This document shows, piece after piece, positions 24,396 through 32,048 of a stretch of 64,000 nt of DNA. The notes under the pieces are model-generated. The model worked only from the letters and a program-made list of their open reading frames with translations, was not told where the DNA came from and ran no database searches. The stretch covers positions 1 through 64,000 of the forward strand of contig CAKSIN010000011.1 of NCBI GenBank assembly GCA_934463115.1, written 5' to 3'. Position numbers and translations under genes: made by a program. Within the stretch, counting starts at the first letter, position 1, and each line of letters begins with the position of its first letter. The stretch comes from an uncultured Clostridia bacterium (GTDB lineage Bacteria > Bacillota > Clostridia > UMGS1810).

Positions 24396-25328
24396 ATGAA
24401 ACAGTACAGTGATGAGAGAAAAAGAGAACTTATTGCAAAAGCTGAAGACCTGGCAAAGGAACTCGGCAGCATGAGCAAGGTGTGTGACCTCACCGGAATC
24501 AAACCGGCAGTGATGAGCGGTTTGCGCTCCGGCAAATATACCGGGAATGTGGATGCGCAGTGTGAAGTGCTGGAAGCATATTTCGGAGCGAGAGAAGAGG
24601 CGGCAGAGCTGGACGCAGGGAATGCAGTCGGCGAATATGTCCCAACGTCTATAAGTGAAAATGTGTATGCTATAATCCGAAATTGTCAGCTAAAGGGCGG
24701 CCTTGCAATAGCTTGCGGCGATGCCGGAGTCGGAAAGACGAAAGCAGCCGAAAAGTTTGTTGCCGATAATCCGAATCTTGCAATTATGATAACGGTTAAT
24801 CCGTGTTTAAAGGGCATTAAAAGCGTGTTAAAGTTGCTCGGCGAGCAGCTGGATGCAGGTGGCAAAACCATTGATGACATGTGGCTGGAGATTGCCGACA
24901 GGCTGCGCGACAAAATGGTTATAATCTTTGATGAGGCGCAGCATTTGCCGATAAAGACCATTGAATCGCTCCGCGCGTTCTCGGATTATTTTGCAGCCAA
25001 AGGGCAAACTCTCGGGATAGTGTTTATCGGCAATATTGAGGCGGTGCATAACTTTGCCGGGAATAAGAGAGCCGACTTTGCTCAGATAGTAAACCGAACA
25101 AAGCAGAACAGGCAGTACTACTCAAAACAGATAACCAAGAAAGACATTGAATTACTGTTTCCTGCTCTTGCCGGGAAAGCTCCGGAGCTGGAGCTTCTGC
25201 ACAAAATCGCTCAAAGCAGACAGGCACTGCGCGGTGCTACCAACCTATTCAGCAACGCGAGCGACAACGAGAATATTACATATGACGGTTTAATCGCCAT
25301 GGCGAAAGAAATGCAAATGGCAATATGA
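24396..25328 (+). CDS. MuB-like AAA+ ATPase, transposition target-DNA activator
   Basis: 310 residues. The N-terminal HTH-like region (LAKELGSMSKVCDLTGIKPA) is followed by the ATPase core: Walker A GDAGVGKTKAAEKF, Walker B MVIIFDEAQHLP, and an arginine-rich C-terminal lid. MuB proteins coat target DNA, bring it to the transposase and give target immunity. It sits 15 bp after the transposase gene, the standard A-B order. Confidence 0.88.
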   Translation: MKQYSDERKRELIAKAEDLAKELGSMSKVCDLTGIKPAVMSGLRSGKYTGNVDAQCEVLEAYFGAREEAAELDAGNAVGEYVPTSISENVYAIIRNCQLKGGLAIACGDAGVGKTKAAEKFVADNPNLAIMITVNPCLKGIKSVLKLLGEQLDAGGKTIDDMWLEIADRLRDKMVIIFDEAQHLPIKTIESLRAFSDYFAAKGQTLGIVFIGNIEAVHNFAGNKRADFAQIVNRTKQNRQYYSKQITKKDIELLFPALAGKAPELELLHKIAQSRQALRGATNLFSNASDNENITYDGLIAMAKEMQMAI

Positions 25329-25342
25329 GAGGAGAAAATACT

Positions 25343-25606
25343 ATGATATATCACAAAAGGCTCACCAAAACGGGGGCACTCACTTTAACAAAAGACATCC
25401 GCACGCGCTCCGGGATTCGTCCCGGGCAGGCGGTTGATGTCGAGATAAGCGCAACGGGTGTTATTATCATCAAAAAGCATACAAAAACATGCTTTTGTTG
25501 CGGAGGCAGCGAGGATGTTGTTAAATTCGTAAATTACGAGATATGCAAAAAATGCGCGGATAAGCTGCACAAGAGATTTGAGAGGGGGAACGGGCAAGAT
25601 GACTGA
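25343..25606 (+). CDS. AbrB-like/zinc-ribbon fusion protein
   Basis: 87 residues from ATG 25343. Residues 1-50 resemble a SpoVT-AbrB swapped-hairpin DNA-binding domain (RLTKTGALTLTKDIRTRSGI, PGQAVDVEISATGVIIIKKH). Residues 52-80 form a Cys4 ribbon (CFCCGGSEDVV ... ICKKCADKL). The combination suggests a small DNA-binding regulator acting in the replication phase. Overlaps the next gene by 8 bp. Confidence 0.6.
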   Translation: MIYHKRLTKTGALTLTKDIRTRSGIRPGQAVDVEISATGVIIIKKHTKTCFCCGGSEDVVKFVNYEICKKCADKLHKRFERGNGQDD

Positions 25607-26255
25607 GAATGAGACTATGATGAATGTGAACAAGCTGTGCAAAATTAATGCCGAGATTGACAGACTTGCCAAGGAAAAAGAAAAGCTCGAGGGCATGTTT
25701 CTTACCGAGGCGCAAAGCGTATTCGACAACAAGAAAACAAAGAGCGTGCACTATTACGGCGAGGGACACAATGAAATATGCGTTACTCTGGCGGACAAGG
25801 TTGAAATCAACAAGCCGAATATAATCAAGAAGTTACTCGGTGACAACAGTGATATGCTGCTAACCAGGCGGACGGTTTGGAGTTTGCGAAAGAGTGACAT
25901 AAAAAAGACTCTTGCCGGGATTTTCAAAAATGAATTCTGGAACGTCAGCAAAAAAAGTATCCTGTGCGAATACATAAGCGACCTGGATGTGATTAAAACA
26001 TGCATGCAAAAGGTGCGCGGTGTGGATTTTGAAAAAGATGTAAAAGCTCTGATGTTCTTTGCCGATATGGACAGAGCAAATGCGGAACTGGTGGCATATA
26101 TGATTAATGAGTCTGTATGTTATGAAAACTTTATAGGACTCATAAGCTCCGGAGAATTTGCGGACAATCCTGAAAAGGCATTTGAAGTGATAAACAGAGC
26201 GGTTACGGTAACGACATCGCCGAAGATAAAAGCGACCTACGGAGTCGGTGAATGA
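25599..26255 (+). CDS. phage early protein of unknown function
   Basis: 218 residues from ATG 25599 (AGGGGG upstream). N-terminal coiled coil (VNKLCKINAEIDRLAKEKEK), then a mixed alpha/beta region without motifs I can name. It lies between the transposition genes and gemA, where Mu carries the semi-essential early genes including gam and kil. The coiled-coil start recalls Gam, but the rest does not match, so no function is assigned. Confidence 0.6.
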   Translation: MTENETMMNVNKLCKINAEIDRLAKEKEKLEGMFLTEAQSVFDNKKTKSVHYYGEGHNEICVTLADKVEINKPNIIKKLLGDNSDMLLTRRTVWSLRKSDIKKTLAGIFKNEFWNVSKKSILCEYISDLDVIKTCMQKVRGVDFEKDVKALMFFADMDRANAELVAYMINESVCYENFIGLISSGEFADNPEKAFEVINRAVTVTTSPKIKATYGVGE

Positions 26256-26256
26256 T

Positions 26257-26679
26257 ATGGATAAAAAGAACTATACCGCTGCACTGTGGTGCCGGGCGAA
26301 AGAACTCGGATTGGATGCTGAAGAATTGCATTTGGTTGTGCGAAAGATAACGCGCTCTGATTCAATATCGGCACTAAGTGACAAGCAAAAAATATGTGTG
26401 CTTAAGGAGTTGGAGCGATACGGCGCAAACAACCGAATAACCGCAAACCAGCGAGGGTATATATTCCGCCTGATGTATGTGCTGGTTGAAGTTTCGCCGA
26501 AAGATACAACCCTTTCCGAGCGGCTGTGCGGAGTAATTCAAAAGGTTACCGGGAAAGTTGCGGATTCTTCAAATCCGCTCCGTGGAATCAGCAAGGCAGA
26601 AGCTGCGGAAGTTATTGAAACCCTTAAGCGGTATATCAATACCGAGAATCGGAAGAAAGCGAGGGAAACGGATGGATGA
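26257..26679 (+). CDS. GemA-like regulatory protein (DUF1018)
   Basis: 140 residues from ATG 26257; GTG 26248 is an alternative. It follows the DUF1018 pattern: helical N-terminus (AKELGLDAEELHLVVRKITR, SALSDKQKICVLKELE) and a second half with ITANQRGYIFRLMYVL and ISKAEAAEVIETLKRY. In Mu, GemA affects host gene expression and DNA topology and sits just before mor; here too its stop overlaps the mor start. Confidence 0.8.
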   Translation: MDKKNYTAALWCRAKELGLDAEELHLVVRKITRSDSISALSDKQKICVLKELERYGANNRITANQRGYIFRLMYVLVEVSPKDTTLSERLCGVIQKVTGKVADSSNPLRGISKAEAAEVIETLKRYINTENRKKARETDG

Positions 26680-26986
26680 AGATGATATCAAAAAACTGCC
26701 GGAATTGTATCAGACGCTCATAGAGCTTATCGGCGAAGAAAACATGCTGACGCTTGCAAAAAACTTTGACGGTGAGGCGGTGTATTTTCCGAAATACGAA
26801 GCAATATACCGCGGAATCCGCGACCGCGAAATTGTTGCAGCCTTTAACGGCGGTAATTACAAAGAGTTAGCAAGAAAATATGACCTTAGCGAAAATCACA
26901 TACGGCGAATCATTGCCGATTCCGGGCAAAAGGACAGTTTTTTCCCTCAAGAGGGACAATTCAGTATGTTTGACGATAACAAGTAA
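26672..26986 (+). CDS. mor: Mor family transcription activator
   Basis: 104 residues from ATG 26672, overlapping gemA by 8 bp. The fold shows the Mor/C pattern: dimerisation helices (LPELYQTLIELIGEENMLTL), the beta strand FPKYEAIYR, and a C-terminal HTH (YKELARKYDLSENHIRRII). Mor dimers bind a dyad near the -35 region of the middle promoter. A fitting dyad, ATATCTT-N5-AAGATAT, lies 65 bp downstream of its stop. It is the last early gene, followed by a terminator. No separate C activator gene was found. Confidence 0.85.
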   Translation: MDEDDIKKLPELYQTLIELIGEENMLTLAKNFDGEAVYFPKYEAIYRGIRDREIVAAFNGGNYKELARKYDLSENHIRRIIADSGQKDSFFPQEGQFSMFDDNK

Positions 26987-27006
26987 ACACGGCACAAAAA
27001 GCACAG

Positions 27007-27032
27007 AAAAGAGCCTTTCGGGGCTCTTTTTT
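27007..27032 (+). terminator. early operon terminator
   Basis: Stem AAAAGAGCC / GGCTCTTTT with a TTTCGG loop, ending in a run of six T residues, 20 bp after the mor stop. Confidence 0.88.
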
Positions 27033-27050
27033 GTTGCATAAAAACACAAA

Positions 27051-27088
27051 ATATCTTGTTTGAAGATATATTATAAAAATGATAGAAT
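27051..27088 (+). promoter_or_regulatory. putative Mor-activated middle promoter
   Basis: A perfect dyad ATATCTTGTTTGAAGATAT (27051-27069) lies 13 bp upstream of TAGAAT (27083-27088), a good -10 box. There is no -35 consensus, as expected of a promoter that needs an activator. The dyad sits where Mor-type proteins bind, though its centre is near -35 rather than the -43 known for Mu. It would drive 27,120-28,843. Confidence 0.6.
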
Positions 27089-27119
27089 AGAGGCAGAAAC
27101 AAACAAAGGAGCGGGCGGT

Positions 27120-27485
27120 ATGGCAGAATCCATTATTACATCGGTTATATCTTTGGTAATAACCACAATAGTCGGGATTATCGGGTATTTTTTAAAGCAG
27201 ACAATAACCCGTGTTGATAAAGCCGAGGGCAAGATTGAGGGAATGCCCGAGCGGTATGTTGCGGTTAAGACATACAATAAGGACATCGGAACTATTACAA
27301 CCGAAGTCAAGGACATAAAGAACGACATTAAGGCTTTTCAGAGCGGATATTTGAGCAAAGATGACTTTATCCGCGAAATGTCGCAGATGAACCGAAAATT
27401 TGAATTATTGGAAAAGAAGTTTGATTCATCGGCGCGGCGCACGGATGAGAAACTCGACAAGGTAATCGCAAATCTGAGAAGATAG
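27120..27485 (+). CDS. single-pass membrane protein with coiled coil (Mu gp25/DUF2730-like position)
   Basis: 121 residues from ATG 27120 behind AAAGGAGCGGGCGG. Residues 5-24 (IITSVISLVITTIVGIIGYF) form a transmembrane helix; the rest is a long coiled coil (DIKNDIKAFQSGYLSKDDFI, FELLEKKFDSSARRTDEKL). Mu-like phages carry a TM-plus-coiled-coil protein (DUF2730) just before the DUF3486 gene, and this has the same layout. Role unknown; XhlA-like lysis accessory is an alternative. Confidence 0.6.
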   Translation: MAESIITSVISLVITTIVGIIGYFLKQTITRVDKAEGKIEGMPERYVAVKTYNKDIGTITTEVKDIKNDIKAFQSGYLSKDDFIREMSQMNRKFELLEKKFDSSARRTDEKLDKVIANLRR

Positions 27486-27495
27486 GAGTGGCAAC

Positions 27496-27828
27496 GTGAA
27501 TAAGAATGATATAATAAAAAAAGCGGAAGCGGCAAGCTTCAGACAATCAAACGGCGAAGTTATGCGCACGCTCACCATATGCGGAATAAAGTACAAAAAG
27601 CTGTCGACGCTGCTGTCGGTAATGCAGGCATACGGTATGGCAGATGATGAATTTATATCATCGGTAAATTATCTCCACCTGTCCGGATATATTGATATAC
27701 GGAGAATTGACAACCATGTCAAAGCCGACTTGTCCGACTGCTCATATGAAGAATGCGAGGCGCGTATACTCCCGGCCGGGGAAAAGCTCATGAAAGGATT
27801 TACAACAGATGAAGCTGTGGAGGTGTAG
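27496..27828 (+). CDS. phage protein of unknown function, winged-helix-like
   Basis: 110 residues from GTG 27496 (TAGGAGTGGC upstream). Short helices and a strand-turn (LTICGIKYKKLSTLLSVMQA, FISSVNYLHLSGYIDIRRID) resemble a winged helix, as does the position between gp25- and gp27-like genes, where Mu-like phages carry a small DNA-binding protein. Family not identified. Confidence 0.55.
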   Translation: MNKNDIIKKAEAASFRQSNGEVMRTLTICGIKYKKLSTLLSVMQAYGMADDEFISSVNYLHLSGYIDIRRIDNHVKADLSDCSYEECEARILPAGEKLMKGFTTDEAVEV

Positions 27829-27830
27829 AC

Positions 27831-28385
27831 GTGAGTAAAAGGAACAGGAAATGCAGCAAGGTTGACAGACTGCCGCTGAAAGTTAAAGACGCGGTGGAAC
27901 AAATGATGCTTAATCCTACCATTACATACAAAGAAATAGCGGAATATATTCAGAACAAGGGATATGAAATATCGCTGTCGTCCGTGCAGAGACATGCTGC
28001 GAATCTGAACGAATCGGCATCAACGCTGCGCATGGCTCAAGAGAATTTTGCAGTAATAATGCGTGAGCTGGCGAAATATCCGAATTTAGACACCACCGAG
28101 GGTATTATCAGACTGCTGTCCAACTACACGCTGGAGGCCATAAACAATGTGCCGGAGGAACGCTGGAAAGACATGGATCCGCTCAAGCTTATGAAACAGG
28201 CTACAGCCTTAACCAGAGCGGCGGCATATAAGTCAAAGATTGATGTTGACTGTCAGAATCAACTTGACCGCGGCATGGAAGCTGTTAAGGACACTTTATT
28301 TGAAACCATGGCAAAAGACAATCCGAAGCTGTATGAGCAGATGAAGAAATACATAGCACGCAAAGAAAGGGAGCTGGAAAAATGA
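27831..28385 (+). CDS. DUF3486 (Mu gp27-like) protein, probable small terminase
   Basis: 184 residues from GTG 27831. The DUF3486 layout is clear: N-terminal basic segment and HTH (SKVDRLPLKVKDAVEQMML, ITYKEIAEYIQNKGYEISLS, SVQRHAANL), followed by long helices. Mu gp27-like proteins precede the large terminase and are thought to recognise the packaging start. Here the large terminase is 850 bp further on, separated by the NusG-like gene and a leader. ATGA overlap with the NusG-like gene. Confidence 0.8.
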   Translation: MSKRNRKCSKVDRLPLKVKDAVEQMMLNPTITYKEIAEYIQNKGYEISLSSVQRHAANLNESASTLRMAQENFAVIMRELAKYPNLDTTEGIIRLLSNYTLEAINNVPEERWKDMDPLKLMKQATALTRAAAYKSKIDVDCQNQLDRGMEAVKDTLFETMAKDNPKLYEQMKKYIARKERELEK

Positions 28386-28843
28386 CAAACCGAAGAAAGA
28401 TGTATGCCGTAAGCGTTACCGCCGGCAAGGAAATGGCGGTGCTGGAAAAGCTGAACAAAACAGACGGTGTAAAGGGATATGTTCCGAGGTGTGTTGTTGA
28501 GCTGCGGCGCGGCGGATTCTGGCACAAGGAGGAAAAGATTCTTATCCCCGGATATGTTTTCATCGAATGCAAATTCAATTACAATATATATTACAAAATC
28601 AAGGGAATAACGCATGTACACAGCTGGATCGGCAAGGGAATCCCGAGCATGATGTGTGATGAAGACGCGGAATTTATTAAATTCATGGCAAACGGCGGCG
28701 AAGCAATACCGCCGCAGAGTATTACCGGTTCTTTTCTGCGAAGAACCATTATCAAGGATATCAACAAACGGCAGCGAAGAATCAAAGTGCAGTTTTCCGT
28801 TATGGGAAAGATGCACACTGTTACATTCGGTTATCTGAATTGA
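28382..28843 (+). CDS. phage NusG paralogue (LoaP-like), putative processive antiterminator
   Basis: 153 residues. The N-terminal NGN domain (residues 5-105) shows the NusG start MYAVSVTAGKEMAVLEKLN, the EEKILIPGYVFIEC strand (compare the NusG P-G-Y-(V/I)-(F/L) signature) and the IGKGIPSMM turn. The last 38 residues are a KOW domain (TGSFLRRTIIKDINKRQRRI, VQFSVMGKMHTVTFG). Specialised NusG paralogues such as LoaP and RfaH load onto polymerase at RNA or DNA signals and suppress termination in long operons. This gene is the last of the middle operon and directly precedes a leader with a hairpin and a terminator ahead of the 18-kb late operon. Confidence 0.82.
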   Translation: MTNRRKMYAVSVTAGKEMAVLEKLNKTDGVKGYVPRCVVELRRGGFWHKEEKILIPGYVFIECKFNYNIYYKIKGITHVHSWIGKGIPSMMCDEDAEFIKFMANGGEAIPPQSITGSFLRRTIIKDINKRQRRIKVQFSVMGKMHTVTFGYLN

Positions 28844-28847
28844 TAGG

Positions 28848-28876
28848 ATAACATCTCATTAATTTTTTTCTATAAT
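28848..28876 (+). promoter_or_regulatory. putative late promoter
   Basis: ATAACA (28848-28853), a 17-bp spacer and TATAAT (28871-28876) start 5 bp after the NusG-like gene. The -10 is perfect and the -35 has 4 of 6 consensus bases. A transcript from here would begin near 28,883, giving a leader of about 355 nt before the terminase gene. Confidence 0.5.
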
Positions 28877-28889
28877 CCTCCGTAGGTTT

Positions 28890-28917
28890 GAATCCCGGTT
28901 GATTCGTCCCGGGATTC
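28890..28917 (+). ncRNA. GC-rich 5' leader hairpin (candidate antitermination loading element)
   Basis: GAATCCCGG (28890-28898) pairs perfectly with CCGGGATTC (28909-28917) across a 10-nt loop. It would be within about 10 nt of the 5' end of the late RNA and has no T-run, so it is not a terminator. LoaP is known to act through a leader hairpin; this is the only comparable element in an otherwise AT-rich leader. The rest of 28,918-29,108 shows no gene, only A/T-rich runs. Confidence 0.5.
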
Positions 28918-29108
28918 GGACAACGGAAGAGCATATCAATTGCAAATGCACTTTAGGATTTTAAAAGAGATTTAAAAAGATTTTAAAAAAATTTAAATTT
29001 GTTTTAAAATTCCAAAATGCAAATGGCGTAGCATGTCAAAAATGTATTAAAAATTGTATCAAAATAAACCTAAAACGGTGTTTGAATAAAAAAACAGGTA
29101 ATTTTTGT

Positions 29109-29135
29109 AAACGGTCTTGTCACAGACCGTTTTTA
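29109..29135 (+). terminator. intrinsic terminator in the late leader
   Basis: AAACGGTCT / AGACCGTTT, a perfect 9-bp stem with loop TGTCAC, followed by a total of five T residues. It lies 105 bp upstream of the terminase start with no gene between it and the presumed late promoter, so it can only act on leader RNA or on readthrough from the middle operon. Confidence 0.75.
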
Positions 29136-29239
29136 AATTGCGCAAAAACCTTTTTAAATTTTGTTTAAATAAATTTTGGGTGGTGTGATTCTGAATTTAA
29201 AATAAAAATCGCTTAAAAAGGCAAATAAGGGGTGAAAAA

Positions 29240-30694
29240 ATGTTTAACCGAAAGGCAAGCGGGATAAAAAAGCTCAACTCATTGCTTTTTGAAAAGAAAG
29301 TTTTAAAAATTGAAAAAGATTATGCCGCAGAATTTTCAAAAATCCTCGGCGCCGATCCGAAAAGAGGAAACGGCAGCGAAGATATATTTAATCACTACGG
29401 AAAGACAGAAGAATTTATTTCCGCTTTAAGAACCGGAGAATACGGCGGACTGTTTACCGACAAACAATGGAGCACGGTACAAAGACTGTGCAATGATGGT
29501 TTTAAGCGACTTAATATCCTTGACGGCTCGGTGCGTTCCGGAAAGACATATATTTCACTTGTTATATGGGCGCTGTGGATAACCAAGCGCGACTACAGTG
29601 ACAAATTTATAATGGTTGGGCGGACTCTTTCCACGCTACAGCGTAACTGCCTGGAGCTTTTGCAGGAACTTTTTGGGGATAAAAACTTTTCATATTCTAT
29701 CCCAAGAAAGCGCGCGGAGCTGTTCGGACGCTGTATATACCTGGAGGGAGCAGACAATGCGCAGAGTGAATCAAAGATACGCGGAATGACTCTTGCAGGT
29801 GCATACTGCGATGAGATTACGCTGCTTGACGAAACTTTTTTCAGAATGCTGCTGTCCCGACTATCCCTGCCGGGCGCGTTTATGCTGGGAACGACGAACC
29901 CCGACAACCCGACACACTGGCTCAACAAAAACTACTTTGAGCGCGCAGAGGATTTGAGCCTTTACCGCGAAACATATTTGATTGATGATAACACATTCCT
30001 CGACCGGGAATATATCCAAAATATCAAACAGGAATATGTCGGAGTGTTCTATGAGCGGTTTATACTCGGTCTTTGGAAAGCCGCAGAGGGTGTTGTTTAT
30101 CCGCTGTTTGCAAACAATCCGAACCGGTACATTGTTGACAATATTGGTGATGATGATATTGTTATGGCATCTATCGGTGTTGACTTTGGCGGCAACGGAT
30201 CGGCGCATGCATTTGTGCTGAACGGCTTTACAAGAGGATTCCGTGATGTTGTTACTCTTGATGAATTCTATCTCAAAAAAGAGATTGACGCGGAAACGCT
30301 CGAAAGAGAATTTATCGGATTCGCAAAAAGAGCATTGGAACGATACAACGTGTATGTGGCATACTGCGATAGTGCGGAGTCGACACTGATTAAGTCGCTG
30401 GAACGCGCGGTGATAAAAGAAAAACTGCCGATACAGGTAGACAAAGCACGCAAGGGACCAATAATCGACCGCATACGGTTTTTCAACGTCCTTATGGCAA
30501 AAGGCAGATACAAGGTGCTGCGAAAGTGCGAGAATATAATTAAAGCATATTCAACCGTTGAGTGGTCTCCTAAGCCAAAAGACGGGAAAGATACACGGCG
30601 CGATGACGGAACATTCAACATAGACAGCCTGGACGCGTGCGAATATGCAACCGAGGCATACGCAGAAAGTGTGCTGAATGCTCTGCTTATGTAG
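29240..30694 (+). CDS. phage terminase large subunit (PBSX/SPP1 type)
   Basis: 484 residues. ATPase domain: Walker A LDGSVRSGKTYISL, Walker B AGAYCDEITLL, coupling motif LGTTNPDNPTHW. The C-terminal RNase-H-like nuclease shows SIGVDFGGNGSAHAF, DEFYLKK and the late Asp in FNIDSLDACEYA. It cuts and packages DNA into proheads. The start has GGGGTG upstream. Its type belongs to SPP1/PBSX-like siphoviruses rather than to Mu gp28. Confidence 0.9.
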   Translation: MFNRKASGIKKLNSLLFEKKVLKIEKDYAAEFSKILGADPKRGNGSEDIFNHYGKTEEFISALRTGEYGGLFTDKQWSTVQRLCNDGFKRLNILDGSVRSGKTYISLVIWALWITKRDYSDKFIMVGRTLSTLQRNCLELLQELFGDKNFSYSIPRKRAELFGRCIYLEGADNAQSESKIRGMTLAGAYCDEITLLDETFFRMLLSRLSLPGAFMLGTTNPDNPTHWLNKNYFERAEDLSLYRETYLIDDNTFLDREYIQNIKQEYVGVFYERFILGLWKAAEGVVYPLFANNPNRYIVDNIGDDDIVMASIGVDFGGNGSAHAFVLNGFTRGFRDVVTLDEFYLKKEIDAETLEREFIGFAKRALERYNVYVAYCDSAESTLIKSLERAVIKEKLPIQVDKARKGPIIDRIRFFNVLMAKGRYKVLRKCENIIKAYSTVEWSPKPKDGKDTRRDDGTFNIDSLDACEYATEAYAESVLNALLM

Positions 30695-30701
30695 GAGGAA
30701 C

Positions 30702-32042
30702 ATGATGATTGAAAATATATTAAAAAATTATTTTGACATTGAGTGCGACACGCGGATGCAGCCGCATATACAAATATGGCGCGACTGGTACAAAGGCGAA
30801 AATGCCTTTCACAAATACAGCGTTTACAACGGTCAAACAATGGTAGGATGCAATCGAGACAGTCTGCGGATGCCAAAGAGAATTGCCGAGGACTGGGCAA
30901 ATCTGCTGATGAACGAAAAAGTGGATATCAATACCGATAACGAGGAAACTAACAAGCGGCTTAAGGCGGCCTTTACTGCCAATGACTTTTATGTGCGCGC
31001 AAATGCACTTGTGGAGCAAACATTTGCACTCGGCACCGGCGCTATGGTAGAATATGCCGACGCGCTCGGTAATCCCGTTATTGATTTTGTAACGGCAGAC
31101 AAGATTTATCCCATATCCTGGGACGGCACAAACGTTACCGAATGTGCTTTTGCCTCAAGGAAGTACATACACGGCAAAGCGTTCTATTACCTGAATATAC
31201 ACCTTATCGGCAATGACGGATATGTGATACATAATCGAATGTACAGCGCGGATGACTGCCGGGAGGCGGCACTGCCAAAGGGAACAGAGCGGACGGTTGA
31301 GACGCATTCATTTAATAGACGGTATCAGATACTGCGCCCGAATATTGTGGATAACATTGAAGAAAACACACCCATGGGGATATCGGTTATTGCAAATGCG
31401 ATAAGCGAAGTAAAGGGTGTTGATTTAGTTTATGATTCACTAATCAATGAGTTTAAACTCGGGAAAAAGCGCATATTCGTTCCCGAAACAATGGTACAGC
31501 ATCAACAGGCGAAAGACGGGGTTATTAACCCGATATTCGATACCAATGACACTGTATTCTATTCCCTGCCGGGAAGTACGGAATCAGAGCAAAAGCCGAT
31601 AGAGTCGAATATGTCGCTGCGAACAGCGGAACACATATCAGCATTACAGACTACTTTGGAACTGCTGGCAAGCAAATGCGGACTCGGTTCAGACCGTTAT
31701 ATATACAAAAACGGCGGCGTCAAGACGGCAACGGAGGTTGTATCTGACAAGTCTGAACTGTATCAGAATTTAAAAAAGCATGAAATTGTATTCAGAAGTG
31801 CGTTAATATCACTCACAACGGCGCTTGCCGAGATAATGGGAATCGGAGAAGTAACAACAAAAGTAGACTTTGACGACAGCATTATAGAGGACAAAGACGC
31901 GGAATTCAAGAGAGATATGCAGCTTGTGTCTATCGGAGCTATGAAGAATTACGAAGTGAGGTCAAAGTGCCTTAATGAACCGCTCGACACTGCCAAGGCA
32001 CAATGCGCCGAAGCGCAGATTGATAATATTTTTGAGGAGTAG
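30702..32042 (+). CDS. portal protein (SPP1 gp6-like)
   Basis: 446 residues from ATG 30702 behind TAGGAGGAAC. Typical portal features: N-terminal IQIWRDWYKGENAFHKY, RMPKRIAEDWANLLMNEKVD, and the central FVTADKIYPISWDG. It forms the dodecameric DNA entry ring and the connector to the tail. Followed 6 bp later by the minor capsid gene. Confidence 0.85.
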   Translation: MMIENILKNYFDIECDTRMQPHIQIWRDWYKGENAFHKYSVYNGQTMVGCNRDSLRMPKRIAEDWANLLMNEKVDINTDNEETNKRLKAAFTANDFYVRANALVEQTFALGTGAMVEYADALGNPVIDFVTADKIYPISWDGTNVTECAFASRKYIHGKAFYYLNIHLIGNDGYVIHNRMYSADDCREAALPKGTERTVETHSFNRRYQILRPNIVDNIEENTPMGISVIANAISEVKGVDLVYDSLINEFKLGKKRIFVPETMVQHQQAKDGVINPIFDTNDTVFYSLPGSTESEQKPIESNMSLRTAEHISALQTTLELLASKCGLGSDRYIYKNGGVKTATEVVSDKSELYQNLKKHEIVFRSALISLTTALAEIMGIGEVTTKVDFDDSIIEDKDAEFKRDMQLVSIGAMKNYEVRSKCLNEPLDTAKAQCAEAQIDNIFEE

Positions 32043-32048
32043 AAACAT

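Noticed and set aside
28886..28920. T-arm-like sequence (GGTTTGAATCCCGG) suggesting a tRNA gene
   Set aside because: No acceptor, D or anticodon arms can be built around it and there is no CCA-type end; a simple leader hairpin explains it better.
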